Source of the DNA: Mesotoga sp. Brook.08.105.5.1
Lineage (GTDB): Bacteria; Thermotogota; Thermotogae; Petrotogales; Kosmotogaceae
Assembly: GCF_002752635.1 (NCBI RefSeq)
Contig: NZ_AYTW01000005.1
Span: 62,001-126,000 of the forward strand
Reading direction: 5' to 3'
Length of the DNA: 64,000 bases
Shown here piece by piece: positions 25,130 through 34,770 of this stretch. Within the stretch, counting starts at the first letter, position 1. Each line of letters opens with the position of its first letter. The notes under the pieces are model-generated. The model ran no database searches and was not told the origin of the DNA. It was given only the letters and a program-made list of their open reading frames with translations. Both the position numbers and the translations under genes were made by a program.

Positions 25130-27373
25130 TCAAAGTCTTACCTTACGTCTCTTCTTCTTTGAGGAGTGTGTAATCTTGAGAAGGAAACCCATGGTTATTG
25201 CCAAAATTGGGATTAACCAAGCCCAGGATGTAATCGAAGCTTTCTTATCCTCAGGAGGAGCCATAAGCGTGAAACTCGCTTGAGTAGAGTTCCCTTCAAC
25301 GTCATTAACAGTAACAATGTATTCTCCGTATCCATTTACAATAATATACATTTCCCTTTCTCTTTCGTTTACCGGGTAAGCCTTTCCAGAAACGACAACC
25401 TCTTTCACATTTACGTCATCTCTGACCGTGAAAGTCAGTATTCTTTCATTGTCGGAAGCGGCAAACTGGACTGGATCGCCATAAATATCAGGATACCCTG
25501 TTGAAACTGGATTCACAGAGAGGTACATCTTCTCTAGCCATCCGTAACCTGTAACAAAGTAGCAACTCTCGCCTTCTTCAGTTGCCTGCACCTCTTGGCC
25601 CTGTCTGAGGCTCTCATGATCCTCGGAAACCCAGAATCTTCTCGGTTCTGCTTCAATAGCAAAGGTTGCGGCACTCTTGTTCCCTTCACAGTCAAAAGCA
25701 TAAACGGTATAAACACCCGTTCCTTGAACTTCAGTCTTTATTTCTTCTGAAGCAGAATTGACTTCGAGTGTTGAGACTGTGAGATCTGGTGAGACGATTT
25801 CGACGGTAGTTACGGTAGCGTTATCCGAAACGGAAAACTCAAGATACTTGGTTTCCCCTAGCGAGACTCTCTGCACTCCTTCACCTTCTATTAGGGGAGG
25901 TTCAACGTCCGGAGCAGATCTGGAGAATGAGTCCTTGTCGAGCCACTCGCCGTTCACTAGGAAGGCTGTCTCTCTTGAATCATCTATGATAACCCTGTCA
26001 CCCCTTTGATAAACTCCGATATCTTTGACAACGTACATTACTATCTCTTCAAAGCGCACCGTAAGAGTTCTTTCGTCGTAGAGCCCCGAACTATCGTAAG
26101 CTCTTATAATATAGTCACCGGCGCCATCTGGCTCAAAGACAACTTCCCTGTCCGCTCCAATTGCGACTTGCTCTCCATTTACTGTCACTTGCGTCACGGA
26201 TTGAGAGACAGAAAAACCGACAAAGGCTTCCTCTATGGTGATGTTCTGAATCGAAGGGCCGTAAATCTTTGGCAATTTGTCAAGTTGGAGAAGAAGCGAG
26301 TTGATCTGCTTTGCTACTTCCGATGGTTTTGCTCCTTCATTTGTGCTTACTCGATCAAGTGCCTTTGAAGAAGAAACCCAATTTCCAAGAGCATTGTAAG
26401 AGAAATACTCTCCGTCTCCAAAGCCTATAAGAGTCCCTATTGCTGAGCCTTTTTCGATATCCCATATCTTAATAGTCCCGTCTGTGGAAGAAGAATATAG
26501 GGCATAACCATCACTCGACAGAACAATCTCCGTTACGTCCCAGTTATGACCCGTAATCATATTTACCAGGCTGAGTGACGGAAGAGAAAGAAGTTTTATC
26601 GTTCTGTCACAAGAAGCCGTGTAGACCACAGCATCTTCGACTAGTATCTTCGTGACTCGCGCGTTGTGGGCTCTTGAAGTCTTAAGTGGAGACCACGTTT
26701 TTACATCGTAGGATTTCAAGTGACCGGCTTCGGAGCCCAGAATTAGAATCGTCCTCTCCCGATCCATGGAGACGGCAGTGAGAGATCCAACCTCGGCTCT
26801 GATAACCTTTACTTGTTGACCTGTTGAAGTATCCCAGATTCTTAGGGTCCCATCCTCTGAAGCGGAGTAAAGACGATTCTGTTCGGGCCAATCGACTATC
26901 GAGTGCACCGGTCCAGAGTGGCCTCTTAGAGTCCTTATGAAAGAGAGAGAAGAAAGCGACCAAACTTTCACCGTTGCATCAGAACTGCATGAATATAGTG
27001 TTTTACTATCATCTGTTACTATCAAGTCATTCACAGCACTTGTATGACTGCTAAGGACTTTGATCTTATTGCCAGTCTTGAGATCCCATACGATGATCAT
27101 TCCATCATCATAACCGGCAATTCCCATCTTTCCGTCAGGCGAAACGGCTACTGAAGTAACCCAAGCGCTGTTCAGTAAGAGGTTGTTTAGGAGCCTTCCA
27201 TCTAGAAGACTCCAAACTTTGACCGTATTATCGATATAACCCGAAACCAACTTCTCTCCGTCGGAACTGACAGCAACTGAAGTAACACTGAATGCCTTGC
27301 CATCAGGCAAGTAGTCTATACCAACCGCAATGAGAGAACAAAGCAAAATAACAAAGAGTGTAACTTTTCTCAA
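25130..27373 (-). CDS. Membrane-anchored WD40-repeat protein
   Basis: A protein of about 747 residues with an N-terminal signal anchor (VTLFVILLCSLIAVGIDYL). About seven WD40 repeats fill roughly residues 25-320, with units such as GHSGPVHSIVDW and LYSASEDGTLRIWDTSTG. Two or three Ig-like beta domains follow, then a C-terminal membrane helix (WLIPILAITMGFLLKI) and a basic tail. This places the propeller and Ig-like parts outside the cytoplasm. The start is taken at the TTG at 27373 with AGGGTG upstream; a TTG at 27400 has no site. Function unknown. Confidence 0.82.
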   Translation of the reverse strand: MRKVTLFVILLCSLIAVGIDYLPDGKAFSVTSVAVSSDGEKLVSGYIDNTVKVWSLLDGRLLNNLLLNSAWVTSVAVSPDGKMGIAGYDDGMIIVWDLKTGNKIKVLSSHTSAVNDLIVTDDSKTLYSCSSDATVKVWSLSSLSFIRTLRGHSGPVHSIVDWPEQNRLYSASEDGTLRIWDTSTGQQVKVIRAEVGSLTAVSMDRERTILILGSEAGHLKSYDVKTWSPLKTSRAHNARVTKILVEDAVVYTASCDRTIKLLSLPSLSLVNMITGHNWDVTEIVLSSDGYALYSSSTDGTIKIWDIEKGSAIGTLIGFGDGEYFSYNALGNWVSSSKALDRVSTNEGAKPSEVAKQINSLLLQLDKLPKIYGPSIQNITIEEAFVGFSVSQSVTQVTVNGEQVAIGADREVVFEPDGAGDYIIRAYDSSGLYDERTLTVRFEEIVMYVVKDIGVYQRGDRVIIDDSRETAFLVNGEWLDKDSFSRSAPDVEPPLIEGEGVQRVSLGETKYLEFSVSDNATVTTVEIVSPDLTVSTLEVNSASEEIKTEVQGTGVYTVYAFDCEGNKSAATFAIEAEPRRFWVSEDHESLRQGQEVQATEEGESCYFVTGYGWLEKMYLSVNPVSTGYPDIYGDPVQFAASDNERILTFTVRDDVNVKEVVVSGKAYPVNEREREMYIIVNGYGEYIVTVNDVEGNSTQASFTLMAPPEDKKASITSWAWLIPILAITMGFLLKITHSSKKKRRKVRL

Positions 27374-27439
27374 ATCTATCACCCTGACTGGAGTTCTCAA
27401 ACAATTCTACCATTCATGACCGATAAGAAACAGCTTGGA

Positions 27440-27796
27440 CTATTCTTCAAGAAATCTCTGAATCTCTAATCGATGGCCGTCCGGATCGCTTGTGAAGAAG
27501 TGATAGATATTGAACTCCTCATTAACTATCGGGTCGGTGCAAACTACTCCAGCACTGATCAATTTCCTGTGAAATTCATCAACATTTTCGGTCAATAACG
27601 TTATTATCGGATCGCCTTTTCTGGAACGATCATGAAGATGATTGCAGAACCCGAGCATGCCGCCTCCCGGGGTTGAAAAGATCAAGCATTTCCCCTGATC
27701 TTTAAACAAGTCCAGACCGATTAGGTCTTTATAGAATGTTCTCGCAGAGCCGAGATTACTTGTTCCAAAGAAGACTATGGAGTTTATCACCTTCAA
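27440..27796 (-). CDS. VOC/glyoxalase-fold protein
   Basis: A 118-residue single VOC domain. It begins INSIVFFGTSNLGSARTFYK, the usual first beta-alpha unit, and ends with FFTSDPDGHRLEIQRF, the typical DPDGxxxEI metal-site strand. The TTG start has GGGAGGG upstream. Members include glyoxalases, dioxygenases and antibiotic-binding proteins, so no reaction is assigned. Confidence 0.82.
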   Translation of the reverse strand: MKVINSIVFFGTSNLGSARTFYKDLIGLDLFKDQGKCLIFSTPGGGMLGFCNHLHDRSRKGDPIITLLTENVDEFHRKLISAGVVCTDPIVNEEFNIYHFFTSDPDGHRLEIQRFLEE

Positions 27797-27820
27797 GAAC
27801 TATCCCTCCCTTTTAAAGTA

Positions 27821-27846
27821 AAGGCCCGATCTTTGATCGGACCCTT
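27821..27846 (-). terminator. Hairpin upstream of the VOC gene
   Basis: On the minus strand, AAGGGTCCGATC pairs with GATCGGGCCTT across an AAA loop (one bulge, one G-T pair), followed by TTACTTT. It is placed only 24 bases before the VOC start codon, so it is either the end of a lost upstream gene or a 5'-leader attenuator. Confidence 0.5.
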
Positions 27847-28283
27847 CCGGTTGATCTTTCATACATTATCGGGTGCTATGAGGAGAAGTCGCACTTAAAA
27901 GGGTGTTGGTGTGCTTTGCTCTGGCGTTGCCGTCTTTCACGTAACAGTACAATCTTTCATCTCGGCTTTTCAACTTTGAGACCTTTCGATGAGACAAGTA
28001 GTTCAGGAAATATGTATATTTTCAGTTGCGGAATAGTTGCAAATGCTTTACCGGCATCGATTTCTCGGTCAAGCGGTTAGCCTTTCAAGAGTCGCAATCA
28101 CTTTCGAAAAGCAAAAAGAGATAGAGAAAGAAGCGATCTTTGGTACAACGAAAGAAGGCTCATTCTTTGCTTCTGACTCAACTACACTAAATTTGGTGCT
28201 GAAACAAATCGCAAGCACAGTCGAGTTGATCGTCTTCAGAAGTAACTTACTGTGGTAAAAGCAAACCGCGCCTCAAAACCTCC
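27847..28283. other. Intergenic stretch, no gene supported
   Basis: A 73-codon frame (28037-28258, plus) lacks a ribosome site and any recognised motif. An inverted repeat CCTCAAA/TTTGAGG at 28272-28294 spans the stop of the downstream minus gene and may be a weak terminator without a T run. Possibly the worn remains of a lost gene. Confidence 0.3.
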
Positions 28284-29549
28284 TTATTTGAGGGAAGAAC
28301 CCAGTAGTCTCCCGTGGCCTGTGGCATAGGTTATCGATCTAGTGTGTCCGCTGCAGTCACCGATGAACTTCAAATTGCTGTATCTGCCGTTGTCTATCTT
28401 ATTTGAGTAGAACTTGACCTCAACAGCATACATCAGATTGTCAGGATAAGAGATACCGGGAATAACCTCGCTCAGTTTCTCAATAAACTCAGTGATGGAA
28501 ACGGAAATTCTCCTTGGCAAGACTAGGTTGATGTCGCCAAGAATGAAATCTCTTTCGGGCAATGTAGGCTTGACTCTTCCCAGCCTCTTGGTTCTCTTGC
28601 TTTGGATGAAGTCTTCATAAGTCTGCGAAATGACTTTCCTACCTCCGGCAAGAATGTTGCTTAACCTACTTATATATGAGCCATAACCAATCGGATCGTG
28701 AAAAGGTTCCGTGAACCGTGTTGTACATAGAATGGCGAAGTTTGTGTTTTCGGAGCTTCCATCAGAATTTGAATGACCGTTAACCGTTACGAAGTCGTCG
28801 TAATTCTCTAGCACAACCTTTCCCGAGGGGTTGTTACAGAAGGTTCTTACAGTGTAGCCTGTTTTGGTCTTCAATCTGACTTTGAACTCGTACATTTCGT
28901 TGTTGATCTCTTCCACTACATGATCAGGCAGCTCGAATCTCACTCCAATATCCACAGTATTACTGGACACAACGATCTCAGGATATCGAGCGGTAACCTT
29001 TTTTATCAGAGCATGACCACTCCTTCCTACTGCAATAACCACGTAATCAAACTCGGCCTCAAATCTCTCTCCTTGAAGAACTATCTTGGAGTCTTCGATA
29101 TTTATTCCGTCGACTCTGGAGTCAAAATGGAAGTGGATGTTCTTTCTATTCGAAAACTCATCGAAGATCCTTGTCAATACTGAACCGAGTTTATCCGTAC
29201 CTATGTGCCAGAATTTCGAGTTAACGGGCTCAAAACCTTTCTCATAGAAGAGATTAAAGAAACGCGACTTTCTATCAAAAGAGATACCGGTCTTGACTTG
29301 GAGGCTGTCGTCTGAGTCCAGTTTTCCCAAATAGTAATCAACTACTTCTTTTTGAACAGAAATAGGTATTTCCATGTCGCCGCCCATGGTATCGGAAACG
29401 AAAATCTTACCGTCGGACCTGATACCGCTTATGCTTGAACCGAAAATGTCTTTGGAACGTTCCAGGATATGAATCTCATGGTTTTCACCCAATATCTCGC
29501 TTATGAACCCTATTGATGCCGCACCAAATCCAACTACTCCGATTTTCAT
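28284..29549 (-). CDS. FAD-dependent oxidoreductase (NAD(FAD)-utilising dehydrogenase type)
   Basis: A 421-residue flavoprotein with an N-terminal dinucleotide fold (KIGVVGFGAASIGFISEI, then an acidic residue in HILERS). It has a mid-protein YVVIAVGRSGHALI motif and a C-terminal FAD loop in FIGDCSGHTRSITYATGHG. It resembles the large uncharacterised FAD-dependent dehydrogenase group found in many anaerobes. No partner gene indicates the substrate. Confidence 0.82.
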   Translation of the reverse strand: MKIGVVGFGAASIGFISEILGENHEIHILERSKDIFGSSISGIRSDGKIFVSDTMGGDMEIPISVQKEVVDYYLGKLDSDDSLQVKTGISFDRKSRFFNLFYEKGFEPVNSKFWHIGTDKLGSVLTRIFDEFSNRKNIHFHFDSRVDGINIEDSKIVLQGERFEAEFDYVVIAVGRSGHALIKKVTARYPEIVVSSNTVDIGVRFELPDHVVEEINNEMYEFKVRLKTKTGYTVRTFCNNPSGKVVLENYDDFVTVNGHSNSDGSSENTNFAILCTTRFTEPFHDPIGYGSYISRLSNILAGGRKVISQTYEDFIQSKRTKRLGRVKPTLPERDFILGDINLVLPRRISVSITEFIEKLSEVIPGISYPDNLMYAVEVKFYSNKIDNGRYSNLKFIGDCSGHTRSITYATGHGRLLGSSLK

Positions 29550-29592
29550 GAAATGAGTCCCTGAAAGGACATTTCACCTCCCGGTAATTGTA

Positions 29593-30714
29593 TTATTCCC
29601 AGCTAAACTTATACTCATATAGCCCCAATTCATCACGAAGCTGTACTAGCTGCTTTCTTAGAACCGCATTCAAAGGGGCCCCTTTATCTTTTCTCGATTG
29701 CCATGCAATGTATTCCTTTTCTCCGGCAGTATAGATTCGTTCTTGATTGGGAGCCTTCCTTGATGCCCTTAGCTCTCTAAGAATATCGCCTGCCGTCTTC
29801 TTGAACTCTGCTATTGGACTGAATGGTTCGATGTTGATCGCAATGAAGAAGTGACCGATTGGGATGGGTTGCTTTTCCTGTGCTGGTCCAAATCCTGATA
29901 ACATCTTCAAGAAACTGCCCGCTTGCAGTGCCGCAGATAAAATCTCAACGACAGTTGCATAGCCATATCCCTTGTATCCTCCTGTCTCCTCACCTATTCC
30001 TCCTAGAGGGGTTAAGGCTGCCTTTCCCTTTGTCAGGTCAATAAGGATTTCCTGAGTGTCCGTCCTCGGTTTGCCGTCGAAACCAATAACCCACCCTTCA
30101 GGAATCTCCTTTCCTGCACGAGCATAGACCTCTATCTTTCCCCTTTGAGCCACAGACGTTGCACAATCAAGGACGAAAGGAAACTCTTCGTCTGTGGGTA
30201 TTCCGAAGGTCAGCGGATTGGTTCCTAGCATGTTTTCTACCCCGAAGGTTGGAGCAATTGACGGACGAGCATTTGTGCCGGTTATTCCAATCATGCCCTC
30301 ATTGATTGCCATCATTGGATAATAGCCGGCTATCCCGTAGTGCGTTGAATTGCGCGCTGCAACCATGCCCATTCCATAAGCTTTTGCCTTTTCGATAGCA
30401 AGCTTCATGGATCGATAAGCAATCACATGCCCCATTCCATTGTGCCCATCTACTACAGCCGTAGTGGGACTTTCTCTAACGATCTCGAAGTCTGTTACTG
30501 GATTCTGAACTCCATCCCTGATTCGATCGACATATATAGGCTTCAATCTACCTACGCCGTGTGAATCGATACCTCTCTTGTCCGATGCAATAAGAACATT
30601 AGCACAAATTCCGGCATCTTCATCCGGAACTCCAACGCCAACAAAGACATCTTTCATAAAGGTTTCAAGAGTATCAAAGTCGACCCAGATAACATCATCA
30701 TATATGTTTCCCAC
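29593..30714 (-). CDS. Malate/L-lactate dehydrogenase (Ldh_2) family oxidoreductase
   Basis: A 373-residue NAD(P)-dependent 2-hydroxyacid dehydrogenase of the Ldh_2 family, unrelated to classic LDH. Family motifs: DSHGVGRLKPIYVDRI with the catalytic His region, NGMGHVIAYRSM, RNSTHYGIAGYY, and MLGTNPLTFGIP. GTG start at 30714 after AGGAGGCG. Substrates in the family include malate, lactate, ureidoglycolate and delta-piperideine-2-carboxylate; the choice cannot be made here. A good promoter lies upstream. Confidence 0.9.
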   Translation of the reverse strand: MGNIYDDVIWVDFDTLETFMKDVFVGVGVPDEDAGICANVLIASDKRGIDSHGVGRLKPIYVDRIRDGVQNPVTDFEIVRESPTTAVVDGHNGMGHVIAYRSMKLAIEKAKAYGMGMVAARNSTHYGIAGYYPMMAINEGMIGITGTNARPSIAPTFGVENMLGTNPLTFGIPTDEEFPFVLDCATSVAQRGKIEVYARAGKEIPEGWVIGFDGKPRTDTQEILIDLTKGKAALTPLGGIGEETGGYKGYGYATVVEILSAALQAGSFLKMLSGFGPAQEKQPIPIGHFFIAINIEPFSPIAEFKKTAGDILRELRASRKAPNQERIYTAGEKEYIAWQSRKDKGAPLNAVLRKQLVQLRDELGLYEYKFSWE

Positions 30715-30745
30715 AAAATCGCCTCCTTGTCTTTCTTCTCAGTTA

Positions 30746-30773
30746 ATTATACATTCTGACAAAACTATGTACA
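30746..30773 (-). promoter_or_regulatory. Promoter of the Ldh_2 gene
   Basis: On the minus strand: TGTACA (4 of 6 to consensus), 16-base spacer, perfect TATAAT at 30746-30751, about 32 bases before the GTG start. Confidence 0.6.
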
Positions 30774-30973
30774 GTTTCGGTCATTAAGAGATTCATCACA
30801 TCATCTGAAGGTCTTCTTCTATTTCGATTTTCTTCTCATGCAAAGCCGGCTTTTGAATGCATATCGGCTACTTGCTTTTCGGAGGTGCAATCGAGTAGAA
30901 TGGATTGATAGCAGATTTCCCGCATTTGGTGATAGGTTGTTTGCAGTGTTATCTTCTGACGAAGGAACGGTGA

Positions 30974-31561
30974 GTGTGGTTGAAGGACAGAATTGGACCG
31001 GGAATATACCTGTACCCAATGCCTCTTGTAGTTATAGGTACGATGAATGAAGAAAGACCTAATTATACGACTGTCGCGTTTTGTGGGGTAGTGGAGGTTC
31101 AGCCGCCGATGCTTCAGATTTCTTTGGCGAAGACTAGATTGAGTTGCAATAATATTGAAGAATCTGGATGCTTTAGTGTAAATGTGCCCTCTCTTGATAT
31201 GCTTAGAGGGGTAGATTATATGGGGATCTACTCCGGAAAGACAACCGACAAGTCGGAGCTTTTCAATACTTTCATGGGAGAGACCGTGGGAGCTCCGATG
31301 ATCAGTGAAGCACCACTCAATATGGAATGCAAACTTATCGAGAGTTTCGAGTTCGGTGGAATGCATGTAACTTTTGTAGGTGAAGTTGTTCAGACATACT
31401 GCGCCGAGTCATGTCTGGTTGATGGACTCCCGGATATCAAGAAGATCAGTCCGGTTGTCTTTTCAGTATATGACAATTCATATTGGTCCATAGGTATGCA
31501 TCTCGGTAAGGCATGGAACATAGGTGTGAAATACACCCCTCCAAGAGATGGAACAGAATAG
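30974..31561 (+). CDS. Flavin reductase-domain (flavoredoxin-like) protein
   Basis: A 195-residue FMN-binding split-barrel protein. It begins GPGIYLYPMPLVVIGTMNEE, the typical flavoredoxin entry, then VQPPMLQISLAKTRLSCNNI and CFSVNVPS, and has FGGMHVTFVGEV in the C-terminal half. GTG start at 30974 with GAAGGA upstream; a TTG at 30980 is also possible. Proteins of this group shuttle electrons in sulfur- and sulfate-reducing anaerobes or reduce free flavin. Convergent with the C69 peptidase gene. Confidence 0.85.
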   Translation: MWLKDRIGPGIYLYPMPLVVIGTMNEERPNYTTVAFCGVVEVQPPMLQISLAKTRLSCNNIEESGCFSVNVPSLDMLRGVDYMGIYSGKTTDKSELFNTFMGETVGAPMISEAPLNMECKLIESFEFGGMHVTFVGEVVQTYCAESCLVDGLPDIKKISPVVFSVYDNSYWSIGMHLGKAWNIGVKYTPPRDGTE

Positions 31562-31580
31562 TTCGGAGGGGTGGTAAGTT

Positions 31581-33299
31581 TCATTTCCTGTCGTAGGAAG
31601 TTGGCCCTTCAGGCCAATTGGTCTGATCCAGCCATTCTTGTGGATACCCAACAGGTTGAGCCATGTTCCCTTTTTCGCTTATGAACCCATCGTTGTATCT
31701 TACTATCAAGTATTCCGAAAAATCCCACCATGCCCTAATGATCTCTTCGGAGTTTCTTGCGCAGAACTTCGTCAAATACTCTGAAACCTCTTGCGGACCG
31801 TTAGAAGTCATAGCGGCAACATATGCCTCAACTTCTTGAAGACGACAAAGAGAAAGAGTCTCATATTTTTCTTGCATTAATCTGATATCCTCGTGCATGT
31901 AACTGTATTTCATAGAAGCCCAGTTCGAAACGAAGTTGAATGCCCACCACGCACTGTTCCTACTGAACTCCGAAGTGTCGCACACTTCCAAAGAATCAGG
32001 AAGAGCATTCACCCCTGCGTAGAATGGAATGAAACAAGTGTCTGCGGGCTTGTCGAGCCCTATCCACATCAACCCTCCTATTGGATCGGGAAGCCAGTCC
32101 CTTCCCTGGCAAACGAAAGTATAACCGCAATACGTAACCGATACGGGTCTTTCCCAAGCTCCGTCAAGTTTACGGGAGGGATCCCCTACATCTCCCTGGC
32201 CATCATATGGACCATAGAATCTGTCAGGATTACCAAATGGGCCGGCGGCAATTCCTTTTGTGAGGTCGAACTCCGTTCCTTCATAGTGATCTCTGTAAAG
32301 GTTCATTACATCTCTTGCAGAAAGCTTCTTGTCGGGTTTCACAGAGAAGGGATACTCTCTTGTGAATCCATCCTCAACCCATGGGGAGAAGTTCATGCTG
32401 GGAGCAATCAGAGAGAACAAGCGCCACACTCTTCTCAAAGAGTAATAGGGATGGTTGTACTCGCCTAGACTAACAGTCCTCAGCCAGTCAAGAAGCCCCT
32501 CTTCTGGGTTCCACCAGCCGTGTTTCTCAGCAATATCGTGAAGAGTTTTCCCAAAGAGTATATCGGGATCTTCAGGATCGATTTCCCTTATTCGAAACTG
32601 ATTAGCGGCCACAAAAACCTCTCCATCGGGAACTCTCTTTGCTACCCATAATCCTCCAGTGCCCTCAGGCGAAGGAGCCATCTCGATAATCCAAGCTTCG
32701 TTTGGGTCAGCAACCGGAAGGGTCTCTCCTGTGCCGTAGTAGCCATATTCTTCAATGAGGAAACCAATCAGGTCAACTGCTTCACGTGCAGTTTTGCAAC
32801 GCTCGAGAGCAACGCGAGAAAGCTCAGAGGAATAGAATATCCTTCTGCCTGGCTCAGGTCCGATCTGTATCTTTGCTCCATCAGTGCATTCTCCGAACAT
32901 CAACTGATGTTCGTTCATGATTCCGTATGATCCGTCAAAGTAAGCATAAGTATGTAATACTTGGGGAATCATTCCGATAGGAATCGATGGAGGATATTGC
33001 GGTGTATCATAGGCCGATGCTCTTGCAGATACAATTCGCGGATAGATGAAGCTGTTGTACTGAGGAAACTCCCCAATTGCGACTGCAGTGCAGTATACAG
33101 GTCTGAACGAGCCTGGTTCATGGTCTCTAGCAGGCACGTAGACGATTCTTTGATCGGCAAGGTCGTTGTCGTCTGAATGAGCAACAATCATAGATCCATC
33201 GACACTCGCACCCTTTGTCACAATAAGAGTAGTACAGGCAAAGGAAGCTGATGCCAAAGTCAGAACAAGAATTGCACCAAAGACACTCAAGACTTTCAA
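31581..33299 (-). CDS. Exported C69-family dipeptidase
   Basis: A 572-residue N-terminal-nucleophile peptidase of family C69. It has a signal peptide (VFGAILVLTLASASFA) cut just before CTTLIVTKGASVDGS, so the catalytic Cys would become the new N-terminus outside the membrane. Further family motifs: AHSDDNDLADQR, GIMNEHQLMFGECT, EEYGYYGTGETLPVADPNEAWIIE (quoted in part as EEYGYYGTGE and DPNEAWIIE). TTG start at 33299 with GAGGTG upstream. Probably degrades peptides for nutrition. Confidence 0.9.
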   Translation of the reverse strand: MKVLSVFGAILVLTLASASFACTTLIVTKGASVDGSMIVAHSDDNDLADQRIVYVPARDHEPGSFRPVYCTAVAIGEFPQYNSFIYPRIVSARASAYDTPQYPPSIPIGMIPQVLHTYAYFDGSYGIMNEHQLMFGECTDGAKIQIGPEPGRRIFYSSELSRVALERCKTAREAVDLIGFLIEEYGYYGTGETLPVADPNEAWIIEMAPSPEGTGGLWVAKRVPDGEVFVAANQFRIREIDPEDPDILFGKTLHDIAEKHGWWNPEEGLLDWLRTVSLGEYNHPYYSLRRVWRLFSLIAPSMNFSPWVEDGFTREYPFSVKPDKKLSARDVMNLYRDHYEGTEFDLTKGIAAGPFGNPDRFYGPYDGQGDVGDPSRKLDGAWERPVSVTYCGYTFVCQGRDWLPDPIGGLMWIGLDKPADTCFIPFYAGVNALPDSLEVCDTSEFSRNSAWWAFNFVSNWASMKYSYMHEDIRLMQEKYETLSLCRLQEVEAYVAAMTSNGPQEVSEYLTKFCARNSEEIIRAWWDFSEYLIVRYNDGFISEKGNMAQPVGYPQEWLDQTNWPEGPTSYDRK

Positions 33300-33458
33300 A
33301 GCTATTCACCTCACTTGGTTTGAAAGGCAAGTACTGAATCTTGGTTTCTGCCAACCATCAAATATACTCCTACAGCAGAAGATAAAGGAACTTCTTTTCT
33401 TGTCTCTTTTTTGGTAGACTTAGACGGCTTGTAAGAAATCAATTCAGACAGTCAGTGC

Positions 33459-33484
33459 TAGAATCAAAGGGAAAAAACCCTTTG
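33459..33484 (+). promoter_or_regulatory. -10 box and operator-like palindrome before corA
   Basis: TAGAAT at 33459-33464, followed at once by a perfect inverted repeat CAAAGGG-AAAAAA-CCCTTTG (33465-33484) that would cover the transcription start. No clear -35 box. It may be a repressor site or a 5'-end hairpin of the corA mRNA. Confidence 0.45.
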
Positions 33485-33521
33485 CAATGAGTGGATGTTT
33501 CTGTCATCAAGGAGGTATGCA

Positions 33522-34586
33522 ATGAATCAGAAAGGTCTCTTCAGTAAGAGGAAACCCCCATTGGGTTCAGTTCCGGGAACTCTAAGTATAGATGAAGAAT
33601 CGCCTTTCCCAAGAATAAGACTTATCGAATTTGATTCGAATTCATTGAGAGAAGAGGTTGTTGATGATTTGACCGGGCTTCAGTCCGTTGTATTAGAGAA
33701 AGAGAAGATTCACTGGATCGATGTACAGGGATTGGGAGATGAGTCAACTATTCGGAAGCTTGGTGACATTTTTTCTCTTCATCCGCTTGCACTTGAAGAT
33801 ATCACGAACGTCCCGCAGATCCCCAAAGTTGAAGAGTATGATAACTGTGTCTTTCTATGCCTTCCCATGCTGAGGATGGAAGATGTGAATCTGATTTCGG
33901 AGCAGGTGAGTCTCTTCGTAGGCGAAACTTTCGTACTTACATTCCAAGAAAGATACGGAGATGTTCTTGATCCTGTTAGGAATAGGATTCGAAGGAAGGC
34001 CCAGATAAGACAAATGAACAACGATTACACAGCTTACGCAATAGTCGATACAATCGTCGATAATTACTTTCCGGTGTTGCAGAATCTCGGAAATGAACTC
34101 GAAAACCTTGAAGATCAGTTGGTGGAAACGATGGCAAAAGAGAGTCTTAAAGAGCTTTACTTCATCAAGCACAGACTGGCTCACTTGAAAAGGTTGTTAT
34201 GGCCTACTAGAGAAGCAATTGGGCGCATTGCTAGAGATGGAAGTCTGTACTTCGGAAGTCGGACTATGCTTTACTTCCGAGATGTCTACGACCATGTGAT
34301 GCAGTCAATTGATATGCTAGATCTGAGTCGAGACCTCGCGTCAGAGCTTATGAGCCTTTACCTTTCTTCTACAAGCAACAGGTTGAACGAAATCATGAAA
34401 GTATTGACTATCATATCGACGATTTTCATCCCTCTCTCTTTTATTGCGAGTCTATACGGAATGAATTTCCATTTCATGCCAGAACTGACTCTAAAGTGGG
34501 CATATCCTGTAGTTCTGGTCATAATGGGAGTTGTGGCAACGATCATGTTGTTTCTGGTGCACAAGAAAGGTTGGTTCAGGAAATGA
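33522..34586 (+). CDS. corA: CorA-family magnesium/cobalt transporter
   Basis: A pentameric Mg2+/Co2+ channel. The 354-residue protein has a long cytosolic funnel domain and two C-terminal membrane helices. The pore motif YGMNF follows the first helix (IFIPLSFIASLYGMNF), and a short basic tail KKGWFRK ends the protein. Start at the ATG at 33522 with AAGGAGGT upstream, not the codon at 33495. Fits closely the CorA of Thermotoga in length and order. Together with the mgtE remnant at 55.3 kb it suggests magnesium uptake now rests on CorA. Confidence 0.95.
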   Translation: MNQKGLFSKRKPPLGSVPGTLSIDEESPFPRIRLIEFDSNSLREEVVDDLTGLQSVVLEKEKIHWIDVQGLGDESTIRKLGDIFSLHPLALEDITNVPQIPKVEEYDNCVFLCLPMLRMEDVNLISEQVSLFVGETFVLTFQERYGDVLDPVRNRIRRKAQIRQMNNDYTAYAIVDTIVDNYFPVLQNLGNELENLEDQLVETMAKESLKELYFIKHRLAHLKRLLWPTREAIGRIARDGSLYFGSRTMLYFRDVYDHVMQSIDMLDLSRDLASELMSLYLSSTSNRLNEIMKVLTIISTIFIPLSFIASLYGMNFHFMPELTLKWAYPVVLVIMGVVATIMLFLVHKKGWFRK

Positions 34587-34770
34587 CTTCTACATTAAAT
34601 GTTTTGAGCTTCAGTTAAGTTCTGTCGTAAATATCGCAAGAAGAGTGTTGGAAAAACCACAGAAACGAAGAAATCGGTATGATGTCTCTTTCGGCTGAAT
34701 CTGAATTCAATTGAGGTTTACCGGAGCTTCTGGTTGAATAAAGCAGAGCTCATCGCTCACTTCCGAAAAA

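Noticed and set aside
28037-28258. 73-codon plus-strand frame
   Set aside because: No ribosome site, no motif, and alone in a gap; kept only as a note.
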